DNA of 6,975 nt from an uncultured Collinsella sp. (GTDB lineage: Bacteria > Actinomycetota > Coriobacteriia > Coriobacteriales > Coriobacteriaceae). Below, piece by piece: positions 1 through 5,831 of this stretch (positions within the stretch are counted from its first letter, which is position 1; every line of letters starts with the position of its first letter). Both the position numbers and the translations under genes were made by a program. Under the pieces are notes generated by a model. The model was not told the origin of the DNA, ran no database searches, and was given only the letters and a program-made list of their open reading frames with translations. Where the stretch lies: assembly GCA_900759435.1 (NCBI GenBank), contig CAAEVD010000246.1, positions 1-6,975 of the forward strand, read 5' to 3'.

Positions 1-80
1 GAGCGGCAATCTGCCTTTCAACTTCGGCGGCATGACCAGGAGGTCAATGTCGCCTCGTTTCAAGGCACCTTGCTCGCTCT
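1..80. repeat. Large imperfect hairpin, probably cut by the left edge
   Basis: Left arm 1-37 pairs with right arm 42-80 around a 4-base loop AGGA at 38-41. Reading the left arm against the reverse complement of the right, matching blocks appear in order: GAGCG, GCAA, TGCCTT, AAC, GGCG, CA, TGACC, about 29 matches over roughly 38 aligned positions with three single-base gaps. Pairing is already present at base 1, so the arms may continue outside the window. Both strands are open for about 50 codons here (plus strand to a stop at 175-177, minus strand from about 150 leftwards), which a symmetrical GC-rich sequence can produce without coding. It may be a non-autonomous mobile or REP-like element; its identity is inference. 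Confidence 0.55.
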
Positions 81-150
81 GGCGGGTTTTCGCTGTCGTT
101 GCCAAAACGGCGGCGTTTTTGTTGTCGGGACGGCAGTTGGTAGTTGTTGG
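81..150. other. Intergenic stretch, no gene recognised
   Basis: I see no gene with a plausible start and ribosome binding site. It holds a small perfect dyad, AAAACG (104-109) and CGTTTT (114-119) around a 4-base loop, too AT-rich to be a convincing terminator. Near its right end begins a degenerate 11-12 base tandem, TAGTTGTTGGG (141-151) then TAGTCATTGGGG (152-163). The second copy reads CCCCAATGACTA on the other strand, the motif repeated at 2278-2300. Confidence 0.4.
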
Positions 151-208
151 GTAGTCATTGGGGACGTTCTTAAATGACTAGTCGTTTAAGAACGTCCCCA
201 ACGACTGC
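151..208. repeat. 58-base near-perfect palindrome
   Basis: The sequence is symmetrical about the point between 179 and 180: 26 of 29 base pairs match, and the exceptions are 152/207, 157/202 and 175/184. The centre is GACTAGTC (176-183), and each arm carries GGGGACGTTCTTAAA or its complement. With no real loop, the DNA could form a cruciform and RNA from either strand could fold into a very long hairpin. There is no T-run after either arm, so it is not a standard intrinsic terminator. A diverged half copy lies at 2253-2286, with 28 of 34 positions identical to 175-208. I read it as a dispersed intergenic repeat. Confidence 0.85.
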
Positions 209-288
209 CCAAGGCGGTCTGACCCCATTGCGCCAAGCGGCGTGTGCCGTTAAGCGGAGGGGCGTACCGTTGACCCATCGTTTGGGCA

Positions 289-294
289 TACAAT
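289..294 (+). promoter_or_regulatory. Possible -10 box of the ade promoter
   Basis: TACAAT matches the sigma-A -10 consensus at five of six positions and would start ade mRNA about 60 bases before its start codon. A TTGACC at 270-275 looks like a -35 box but is only 13 bases away, too close for a normal promoter. The call is therefore tentative. Confidence 0.25.
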
Positions 295-361
295 GGCTGT
301 TGGCTTGCTGCGGTGAAGGCTCGTCCGCTCCGCAGTTATTTCTACCGTTAAAGGAGAATGT

Positions 362-2182
362 ATGTCCGTTGAGGTCATGAGGTCTGTGATCGAGGCTGCC
401 GAGGGTCGCGTGCCCGTCGACACGCTGTTTACCAATGCGCAGATTGTCGACGTGTACGGTCAGCGCGTGGCGCCCGGTAGCGTTGCCGTCAAGGACGGCG
501 TAATCGTCGGCGTGCTCTACGACGGTCGCGACGATGCCGCCGGCACCTACGAGGCGACCGAGGTCATTGACTGCCAGGGTCGCTATATCGCCCCCGGCTT
601 TATCGACGGACATCTCCATATCGAGTCCTCGAACATCCGTCCCGCCGAGTATGCGCGCATGGCGGCGACGCGTGGCACCACCACTGCCATTGCCGACAGC
701 CACGAGATCGCCAACGTTTCCGGCCTGGACGGCCTGCGCTTTATGATCGAGGACGGTCGTCGTGCTCCTATTTCCATCAAGTACATGATGCCCTCGTGCG
801 TGCCCGCGCTGCCCGATGAGCAGGCCGGCGCTGTGATTACCGCTGCCGATATGCAGACGTTTTTTGCCGAGCATCCGGACGACGTCTTTGGTCTGGGCGA
901 AATGATGAACCTGCCGGGCGTCTTTATGGCCGATCCCGAGACCTGCGCTCGCATCGATGCTGCCAACCAGACGCCGTCCAAGCAGGTCGACGGCCATGCG
1001 CCGCTCGTTGCCGGCAAGGACCTCAATGCCTATGCCGTGGCGGGCATTATCGCCGACCACGAGTCGACGATTCCCGAGGAGGCGCTCGACAAGCTGTCTC
1101 GCGGCATGTATGTCATGCTGCGCGAAGGTACGTGTAGCCACGACCTGGCCAATCTGTCTCCGATGCTGCTGGAAAACCCCGCTCGTGCCCGCCGCTGCTG
1201 CTTTGCGACCGACGACCGCGCTCCCTCCGATGCGCTTTCGACCGGCATGATCGACAATGCCTGCCGCGTGGCTATCGAGGCCGGTATTGACCCCGTGGTT
1301 GCCATCTCTATGGCGTCCCTGTCTACGGCTGAGGCGTTTGGCCTGGACCACGGTTGCCGCGACCCACACGAGCTACGCGGCGCAATTGCCCCGGGCAAGC
1401 GTGCCGACCTGCTGTTGCTCAACGACCTGACGTTTGCCACGGCTCCGCATCGCGTGTATGCCGCCGGTGCTTTGGTGGCGCAGGACGGCACCTTTGTGGG
1501 CGAGATTGCACCCGAGATGGCCGAGGTTGCGGCCCTTGCCGATGAGCTGCGCGCCTCCGTTAAGCTGCCGAAGCTTTCGCTCGACGTGTTCGACTATGCC
1601 TTTAAGCCGGGCGAGGCTGTGATTGACGTGGTGCCGGGTAAGGCTATCACGGGCATGGCTCGCCCCGAGAGCGCCGAGGGCCTGCGCCGCATTATGCTGA
1701 TCGAGCGCCATGGCCGCGGCATGTCGCTGCAGGCCGAGGGCGTCGACGGCGACGGTCCCGCTGGCCTGGGTCTTGTCGGCAAGCATATCGGTCGCGGCTG
1801 GGTGCGCGGCTTTACCATCACGGGTGGTGCCATCGCCTCGACGATCGGACACGACTCGCACAACGTGTGCGTGGTGGGCGACAACGCCGCCGATATGATG
1901 GCTGCTGTCGAGGCCGTGGGCCAGGGCGGTCACGTGCTGGTACGCAACGGCGAGGTCGTGGCGCGCATTCCGCTGGCGCTCGGTGGCCTGATGAGCGAAG
2001 GCACGGCCGAGGACGTTGCCGCGCAGCACGACGACTTTATGGTTAAGGCACGCGCCATGGGTATTGAGCCGCCGCTCGACCCCATCATGGGCATCATCTT
2101 CCTGCCCCTACCGGTCATCCCGACGCTCCGCATCCGCCCCGAGGGCATGTTCGACGTCACCACCTTCACCTACGCCGACTAG
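362..2182 (+). CDS. ade: Adenine deaminase
   Basis: Hydrolyses adenine to hypoxanthine and ammonia (EC 3.5.4.2) in the cytosol, feeding purine salvage. It is a 606-residue amidohydrolase-superfamily protein; the family is usually about 570-600 residues. Metal and active-site motifs are in the expected order: PGFIDGHLHIESS with H84 and H86, LGEMMN with E180, VDGHAP with H212, ADHES with H233, and FATDDR with D284. PGKRADLLLL (344-353) returns to the small beta-sandwich domain, and the Ade-specific C-terminal domain carries GHDSHN (496-501). The start at 362 has AAGGAG (351-356) five bases upstream; the overlapping ATG at 358 is in another frame. It appears to be a single-gene unit, with a palindrome upstream and repeat debris downstream. 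I see no clear terminator after the stop codon. The dihydroorotase/imidazolonepropionase group is unlikely given the Ade-type motifs. Confidence 0.96.
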   Translation: MSVEVMRSVIEAAEGRVPVDTLFTNAQIVDVYGQRVAPGSVAVKDGVIVGVLYDGRDDAAGTYEATEVIDCQGRYIAPGFIDGHLHIESSNIRPAEYARMAATRGTTTAIADSHEIANVSGLDGLRFMIEDGRRAPISIKYMMPSCVPALPDEQAGAVITAADMQTFFAEHPDDVFGLGEMMNLPGVFMADPETCARIDAANQTPSKQVDGHAPLVAGKDLNAYAVAGIIADHESTIPEEALDKLSRGMYVMLREGTCSHDLANLSPMLLENPARARRCCFATDDRAPSDALSTGMIDNACRVAIEAGIDPVVAISMASLSTAEAFGLDHGCRDPHELRGAIAPGKRADLLLLNDLTFATAPHRVYAAGALVAQDGTFVGEIAPEMAEVAALADELRASVKLPKLSLDVFDYAFKPGEAVIDVVPGKAITGMARPESAEGLRRIMLIERHGRGMSLQAEGVDGDGPAGLGLVGKHIGRGWVRGFTITGGAIASTIGHDSHNVCVVGDNAADMMAAVEAVGQGGHVLVRNGEVVARIPLALGGLMSEGTAEDVAAQHDDFMVKARAMGIEPPLDPIMGIIFLPLPVIPTLRIRPEGMFDVTTFTYAD

Positions 2183-2212
2183 CCATTAGGCGTTCCTTTT
2201 CTGCCGGCAACC

Positions 2213-2250
2213 GGGGACAGTCCTTGCAGTTTTTCGCGAAGAGTGTCCTC
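2213..2250. repeat. Imperfect GGGGAC/GTCC hairpin between ade and the HAD gene
   Basis: Arms 2213-2227 and 2236-2250 pair at 13 of 15 positions (two of them G-T pairs) around an 8-base loop, AGTTTTTC. On the minus strand it ends in CTGTCCCC, matching the core of the elements at 5832-5962. It could weakly terminate transcription from both converging genes, but there is no T-run after either arm. I classify it as a decayed member of the GTCCCC repeat group. Confidence 0.5.
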
Positions 2251-2311
2251 AATGACTGGTCGTTTGAGAACGTCTCCAATGACTAGCCCCCAATGACTAG
2301 CCGATGACTAG
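2251..2311. repeat. Half copy of the upstream palindrome plus TGACTAG repeats
   Basis: Positions 2253-2286 match 175-208 at 28 of 34 bases, but the other palindrome arm is absent, so this is half an element. TGACTAG then recurs at 2280-2286, 2294-2300 and 2305-2311, with a variant TGACTGG at 2253-2259. The unit at 2288-2300, CCCCAATGACTAG, is the complement of the motif at 152-163 plus one base. The last TGACTAG contains the stop codon of the HAD gene, read on the minus strand. This suggests that the repeats expanded or inserted right up to the end of that gene. Confidence 0.65.
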
Positions 2312-3150
2312 GCGAGGACGGTCATGATGGTGCGGGCGACGCCGTCGTGGTCGTTGTCGAACTCGGTGATGGCGTCGGCGGCCTTGCGGTCCTCGGGCTC
2401 GGCGTTGATCATGGCCATGCCATGGCCCGCTGCCTGCAGCATGGGGATGTCGTTGATGTTGTCGCCGAAGGCCCAGGCGTCGGCGAGACGCTCGCCCAGA
2501 TGCTCGCATAGCCACGTGAGGGCCGTTCCCTTGGTGGCACCCTCGCCCATGACCTCGATATTCATGGCGTATGAACGCGTGACCTCAATGCCTCCGAGCG
2601 TGTCGAGTTCCGCCGTGATGGCGTCGCGATCGGCCGGGTCGTGCCAGTACATGGCGATGCGTTCGAGTGTCTCGACCTCGTCGATTTTGCTGTCGATATC
2701 CATGTCGATCGGTGTTCGTGTGCGCTTGAGCGAAGCCGCGATGTGGGGGTCGCCGCCGCAGAATTCGTCCAGGCGCGAGTAGAGCGAGCGGGGGAGGAAG
2801 CACTGTCCGTTCGCGAAGATATCGAAGGTCACATCGTGACCGGCGGCAATGCTATGGACGCGGTGAGCGATGGCGCGGTCGAGCGGTCGGCTCAAAATGC
2901 GCGTAGCACGTGAGGTATCGGTGGGCGTACCGTCGTCGAGCTGCCAGACGCTGGCACCGTTGGCACAGACCGCATAGTGTACGGCGGGGTGGGCGAGGAT
3001 GGGCTCAAAGATGCCCGACAGGGGGCGCCCCGTGCAGGGCACAAACTCAACACCGCGGCGCGCAAGCTCGTCGAGCATCGCCCAGGTGGCGTCGCTCATC
3101 TGCTTATCACTCGTCAGCAGCGTTCCATCCATATCGGAAAACACAATCAT
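2308..3150 (-). CDS. HAD-superfamily phosphatase, Cof type (class IIB cap)
   Basis: A 280-residue cytosolic phosphatase of the Cof/YidA group, which removes phosphate from sugar phosphates, nucleotides or cofactor intermediates; the substrate cannot be read from sequence. All four HAD motifs are present: DMDGTLL with nucleophile D6 and acid/base D8, CTGRP with T40, K207 in GATKGT, and FGDNINDIPM with the magnesium-binding D230 and D234. The large insert between motifs II and III (about 80-195) is the C2 cap that selects substrate. The length is normal. The start at 3150 has AAAGGG (3161-3166) nine to ten bases upstream. It lies behind gltA in the same direction, but a strong terminator intervenes, so it probably depends on read-through or an unseen promoter. 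The stop codon lies inside a TGACTAG repeat. The family is certain; the substrate is unknown. Confidence 0.92.
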   Translation of the reverse strand: MIVFSDMDGTLLTSDKQMSDATWAMLDELARRGVEFVPCTGRPLSGIFEPILAHPAVHYAVCANGASVWQLDDGTPTDTSRATRILSRPLDRAIAHRVHSIAAGHDVTFDIFANGQCFLPRSLYSRLDEFCGGDPHIAASLKRTRTPIDMDIDSKIDEVETLERIAMYWHDPADRDAITAELDTLGGIEVTRSYAMNIEVMGEGATKGTALTWLCEHLGERLADAWAFGDNINDIPMLQAAGHGMAMINAEPEDRKAADAITEFDNDHDGVARTIMTVLA

Positions 3151-3175
3151 TTGATGCAGCCCTTTCTACTGGCAT

Positions 3176-3214
3176 AAAAAGCGTGGCCGAGGGCGGTGAT
3201 GCCCTGGCCACGCT
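3176..3214 (-). terminator. Intrinsic terminator of gltA
   Basis: Read on the minus strand: AGCGTGGCC pairs perfectly with GGCCACGCT, then AGGGC pairs with GCCCT. This gives a 14-bp stem with one bulged C, a loop of ATCACC and five Ts at 3180-3176. It lies 24 bases after the gltA stop codon. There is no T-run on the plus strand, so it works in one direction only. Confidence 0.92.
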
Positions 3215-3237
3215 CAAGATCTATGGTGGTCCGCTTT

Positions 3238-4656
3238 CTATCGGTCGGCGAGCGGCTTGTACTCCAGCGGCTCGATAACCGGGCGATACGCGGGACGGAT
3301 GATGCGATGCGCGCAGAAGAGCTCTTCCATGCGGTGCGCCGACCAGCCGGCCATGCGGGCGACGGCGAACAGCGGCGTAAAGAGCGTCTCGGGCACGCCG
3401 AGCATCTTGTAGATAAAGCCCGTGTACAGGTCGATGTTGGCGCAGATGGGCTTGGTCATGCCGTGATCGCGCATCACCTGCGGGGCCAGGCGCTCGATGC
3501 GCTCGATGAGTGCGAACTCATCGCCCAAGTCCTTCTTGGCAGCAAGCGTGCGCGCGTAACGGCGGCACACCTCGGCGCGCGGGTCGCTCAGCGTGTAGAC
3601 GGCGTGGCCCATACCGTAGATGAGGCCCGTGCCGTCGAAGGCCTGCTTGTCGAGGATCTTGCCCAGGTAGGCTGCGACCTCGTCCTCGTCCTCCCAATTG
3701 GAGACATGCGCACGGATGTCCTCGTGCATGGACACGACCTTGGCGTTGGCGCCGCCGTGGCGCGGGCCCTTGAGCGAGCCGATGGCCGCGGCGTAGGCGG
3801 AATACGGGTCGGTGGCCGAGGAGGACAGCACGCGGCAGGCAAACGTGGAGTTGTTGCCGCCGCCGTGCTCGGCATGCAGCATGAGCATCACGTCGAGCAG
3901 CATGGCTTCGTCGCGGGTGAATGCCATGCCGCCGCGCAACACCTGCAAGATGGTCTCGGCGGTGGAGAGGCCGGGTGTGGGGTGCGGTACATGAACCTCG
4001 GAGCCGCGGCGTTTGGCGACCGAGGCCATATGCGCGAAGGCGGCGATGCGGGGGAGACGGGCGAGCATGGAAATGGCGACGTCGATTTCGTGCTCGGGCG
4101 TAATGGCGTCGGGCTCGGCGTCGAAGGCGTAGAGCAGCAGCACGGCGCGCTGAAGCACATTCATGATGCTCGACGACACCGTGGTCATGGGGAACTCGCG
4201 GACGTATTCGTCGCTCAGATGCCTAAAAGCACCCAGGCGTCCGCAAAAACCGTCGAGTTCCTCTTTGGTGGGCAGCGAGCCCGTGATGAGCAGGTAGGCG
4301 ACCTCTTCGTAGCCATAGCGATCCTCGGCCTGGGCGTTGTTGACCAGGTCCTCGATGCTGTAGCCACGAAGTGTGAGTTTGCCCTGATCGGGCACGACCT
4401 TTCCGTCGACCTTGTTGTAGCCATGCACGTCCGAGATGCGGGTAAGGCCCGCGACCACGCCCGAGCCGTCGGCATTGCGCAGGCCGCGCTTGACGTTGTG
4501 CTCTACGAACAGGTCCTCGTCGTATGGGGCGGTCGGCAGGCCGTGGTAGAGGTTTTCGCTTTCAGGCGAAATCTGACGGCTCGCCTCGTAATCCAGAACC
4601 AGGCGGCTCAGGTGATCGTCGAAGCGGTAGTAGATTTTCTTGGCGTCGTAGGCCAT
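3238..4656 (-). CDS. gltA: Citrate synthase (citrate/2-methylcitrate synthase family)
   Basis: Condenses acetyl-CoA with oxaloacetate to citrate in the cytosol (EC 2.3.3.1); in a fermentative organism this mainly feeds 2-oxoglutarate and glutamate synthesis. The conserved blocks are LHAEHGGGNNSTF with the catalytic H264, GPRHGGAN with H300, GMGHAVYTLSDPRA with the catalytic H351 and R360, NIDLYTG with the catalytic D409, and ARMAGWSAH with R434. At 472 residues it is longer than the common 370-430, with extra N-terminal sequence before the core and about 87 residues between the two catalytic histidines. I know this longer form mainly from anaerobic Gram-positives. The start at 4656 has AGGAG (4662-4666) five bases upstream. 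It lies 77 bases after the ACT gene and may share its transcript. 2-Methylcitrate synthase activity cannot be excluded, but no prp genes are nearby. Confidence 0.95.
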   Translation of the reverse strand: MAYDAKKIYYRFDDHLSRLVLDYEASRQISPESENLYHGLPTAPYDEDLFVEHNVKRGLRNADGSGVVAGLTRISDVHGYNKVDGKVVPDQGKLTLRGYSIEDLVNNAQAEDRYGYEEVAYLLITGSLPTKEELDGFCGRLGAFRHLSDEYVREFPMTTVSSSIMNVLQRAVLLLYAFDAEPDAITPEHEIDVAISMLARLPRIAAFAHMASVAKRRGSEVHVPHPTPGLSTAETILQVLRGGMAFTRDEAMLLDVMLMLHAEHGGGNNSTFACRVLSSSATDPYSAYAAAIGSLKGPRHGGANAKVVSMHEDIRAHVSNWEDEDEVAAYLGKILDKQAFDGTGLIYGMGHAVYTLSDPRAEVCRRYARTLAAKKDLGDEFALIERIERLAPQVMRDHGMTKPICANIDLYTGFIYKMLGVPETLFTPLFAVARMAGWSAHRMEELFCAHRIIRPAYRPVIEPLEYKPLADR

Positions 4657-4733
4657 GCGCGCTCCTCTCCGGTCCGCTTGGGGGCCGCGCGCTTGGACGA
4701 TATGACGTCAAGCTGCCCCGAGCGGCTTGTTCG

Positions 4734-5021
4734 CTACAGGCGGTACATAAAGTTAAAAACGTCCTCGCGCTGAATGGACACGTTGACGCCCGAAAGCTCG
4801 CCTGCCTCGGCCAGGGCCTTCTGCAGCTCGGCGAAGTCGAGCTTGGACTCGGCGGTGTCGGCCAGCATGGTCATGGTGAAGATGTCCTCGATAATGGACT
4901 GCGTAATGTCGCGGATGTCGACGTTGGCCTCGCCCAGAACACGGGTGACGCCGGCGACGATGCCGGGGCGGTTCTTGCCAAGGACGGTGATGACGATACG
5001 GGAGGACGAGATCTCGGCCAT
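4734..5021 (-). CDS. ACT-domain protein, UPF0237 type
   Basis: A 95-residue protein that is a single ACT domain, the fold that binds amino acids or other small ligands in regulators such as GcvR and PII-like proteins. After the first beta strand (VITVLG) comes the ligand-site turn GKNRPGIVAGV (15-25), then a helix, the strand VDIRDITQSI (34-43) and a second beta-alpha-beta half. The C-terminal IQREDVFNFMYRL is typical of the family, which averages about 90 residues. There is no catalytic domain, so it probably acts as a dimeric sensor; its ligand is unknown. The start at 5021 has AAAGGG (5028-5033) six bases upstream. In many Firmicutes this gene precedes one for a UPF0210 (DUF711) protein; here citrate synthase follows instead. 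An operator-like dyad overlaps its probable promoter. Confidence 0.9.
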   Translation of the reverse strand: MAEISSSRIVITVLGKNRPGIVAGVTRVLGEANVDIRDITQSIIEDIFTMTMLADTAESKLDFAELQKALAEAGELSGVNVSIQREDVFNFMYRL

Positions 5022-5042
5022 GGGAAACCCTTTCGCGTGATT

Positions 5043-5065
5043 GCGGCGCGCGCGGGGCGCTCCGC
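5043..5065 (-). promoter_or_regulatory. GC-rich hairpin in the ACT gene leader
   Basis: GCGG and CCGC, then GCGC and GCGC, pair around a 5-base loop with a single mismatch (5047/5061). If transcription starts near 5077, this hairpin lies in the 5' leader, ending about ten bases before the ribosome binding site. It could hinder or stabilise translation; no terminator T-run follows. Confidence 0.4.
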
Positions 5066-5068
5066 TAC

Positions 5069-5091
5069 GGTACAGTGTTCATCATTGTACC
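5069..5091. promoter_or_regulatory. Operator-like dyad over the probable -10 box of the ACT gene
   Basis: GGTACA (5069-5074) and TGTACC (5086-5091) form a perfect 6-bp inverted repeat. The dyad extends inwards with TG and CA, so 9 of 11 pairs match about a central C at 5080. On the minus strand, TACAAT (5089-5084) is a good -10 box for the ACT-gltA direction and lies within the dyad. I see no good -35 box, as expected for an activator-dependent or repressed promoter. The regulator is not identified. Confidence 0.45.
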
Positions 5092-5214
5092 TGTCTGGCG
5101 CCAAAAGGGGTGTGCTTACTGCGGCGTTACACGTCTGCAACATGGGTGAAGGTTCGATGGGGTGCGTGCTCGCTGCGATTGGGCATGTCGCATTGCATAA
5201 AGACCGTGAACCTT

Positions 5215-5243
5215 TTGTGGGACGTGCGGCGCCGTGGTACCAT
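5215..5243 (+). promoter_or_regulatory. Probable rpmE promoter
   Basis: TTGTGG (5215-5220) and TACCAT (5238-5243) are separated by 17 bases, and TG at 5235-5236 gives an extended -10 element. Transcription would start near 5250, leaving a leader of about 78 bases. Both hexamers are imperfect; spacing and the TG support the call. Confidence 0.5.
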
Positions 5244-5249
5244 AGCCGA

Positions 5250-5320
5250 GTTTGTTGTCTTGGTCGGAAACCAAGACGCCTTATGCGCTGATCGGTAACC
5301 AGCGCCTGACCAATAAGGAG
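5250..5320 (+). promoter_or_regulatory. Structured rpmE leader, candidate L31 autoregulatory RNA
   Basis: The first hairpin is perfect: GTCTTGGT (5257-5264) pairs with ACCAAGAC (5270-5277) around CGGAA. The second is GCGCTG (5285-5290) with CAGCGC (5300-5305) around a 9-base loop, ending ten bases before the AAGGAG at 5315-5320. Ribosomal protein genes are often controlled by the protein binding its own leader, and I recall L31 leader motifs, including one for Coriobacteria, from comparative genomics. I cannot check the match to that model here. The likely role is translational repression by surplus L31. Confidence 0.55.
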
Positions 5321-5327
5321 TCCTACC

Positions 5328-5753
5328 ATGAAGCAGGGTATCCATCCCCAGTATGTCGAGTGCACGGTGACGTGCTCCTGCGGCAACACCTTCAAGACGC
5401 ACGCTACCGTGTCCGAGATGAAGGTCGAGCTTTGCAACGAGTGCCATCCGTTCTACACCGGCCAGCAGAAGTTCGTCGACACCGGTGGACGCGTCCAGCG
5501 CTTCGCCGACAAGTTCGGTGGCGCCGCTGCCGCCCAGCTCAAGAAGGCCGAGGAGGCCAAGGCTGCCAAGGCCGCCAAGGCTGCTGAGGCCGAGGCCGCT
5601 CGCAAGGCCGCCGCTGAGGCTAAGGCTGCCGAGAAGGCTAAGCGTGCCGCTAAGTTCGCCGAGGAGGCTGCTAAGCAGGCCGCCGAGGCTCCCGCAGAGG
5701 CTCCCGTCGAGGAGGCCGCTGCCGAGGCCGAGACCACCGAGGCTGCTGAGTAA
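5328..5753 (+). CDS. rpmE: Ribosomal protein L31 with long Ala/Lys/Glu tail
   Basis: L31 (bL31) sits on the large subunit and helps bridge it to the small subunit. Residues 1-66 are a normal zinc-binding L31: MKQGIHPQY at the start, CSC with C16 and C18, CNEC with C36 and C39, and [10 protein letters not shown] then DTGGRVQRF. Standard L31 ends near here, at about 66-80 residues. This protein continues to 141 with a low-complexity tail of repeated AKAA and AEA segments. The tail is lysine-rich up to about 110, then strongly acidic, and is predicted to be helical or disordered. The same frame stays open to TAA at 5751-5753, so this is a true extension and not a frameshift. AAGGAG lies seven bases before the start. 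A terminator follows, so rpmE is transcribed alone. Confidence 0.96.
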   Translation: MKQGIHPQYVECTVTCSCGNTFKTHATVSEMKVELCNECHPFYTGQQKFVDTGGRVQRFADKFGGAAAAQLKKAEEAKAAKAAKAAEAEAARKAAAEAKAAEKAKRAAKFAEEAAKQAAEAPAEAPVEEAAAEAETTEAAE

Positions 5754-5790
5754 ATAGCTCGCCGCGGAATCGCTCGCATTCATGGCATAA

Positions 5791-5830
5791 GGGCCGTGCA
5801 TCCGTTTGGGTGCGCGGCCCTTTTCTTTTT
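5791..5830 (+). terminator. Intrinsic terminator of rpmE
   Basis: GGGCCGTGCATCC (5791-5803) pairs with GGGTGCGCGGCCC (5808-5820), a 13-bp stem with two G-T pairs and a GTTT loop. It is followed by TTTTCTTTTT. It begins 37 bases after the rpmE stop codon. Confidence 0.95.
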
Positions 5831-5831
5831 A

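Noticed and set aside
104..119. AAAACG/CGTTTT dyad followed by Ts, as a terminator
   Set aside because: The stem has only two GC pairs, and no gene is seen upstream of it in the window.
1..174. Open frames on both strands, including a minus-strand reading with RGDIDLLV that resembles a nucleotidyltransferase motif
   Set aside because: There is no start codon with a ribosome binding site, the region is strongly palindromic, and the rest of the nucleotidyltransferase pattern is absent. A partial gene cut by the left edge cannot be fully excluded.
170..1369. 399-codon open frame on the minus strand opposite ade
   Set aside because: It is antisense to an unambiguous ade, has no recognisable domain, and is explained by the GC-rich third positions of ade.
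4681..4719. Imperfect hairpin between the ACT gene and gltA (GGGGC with GCCCC, GCTTG with CAAGC)
   Set aside because: It has a large internal loop and no T-run, so it is not a terminator; it is too weak to list as a regulatory site. TGACGTCA at 4703-4710 within it is a chance-size palindrome.
3196..4773. 525-codon open frame on the plus strand opposite gltA
   Set aside because: Citrate synthase on the other strand has all catalytic motifs; this frame is rich in His, Arg and Val-Gly runs typical of antisense shadows and starts in a terminator.
5037..5291. Short plus-strand reading frames ahead of rpmE
   Set aside because: They overlap the promoter and leader hairpins, lack ribosome binding sites and show no conserved motif.
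5127..5801. Long minus-strand frame rich in Leu, Gly and Ser opposite rpmE
   Set aside because: The composition is the antisense of the Ala/Lys/Glu tail codons; there is no plausible start or family.
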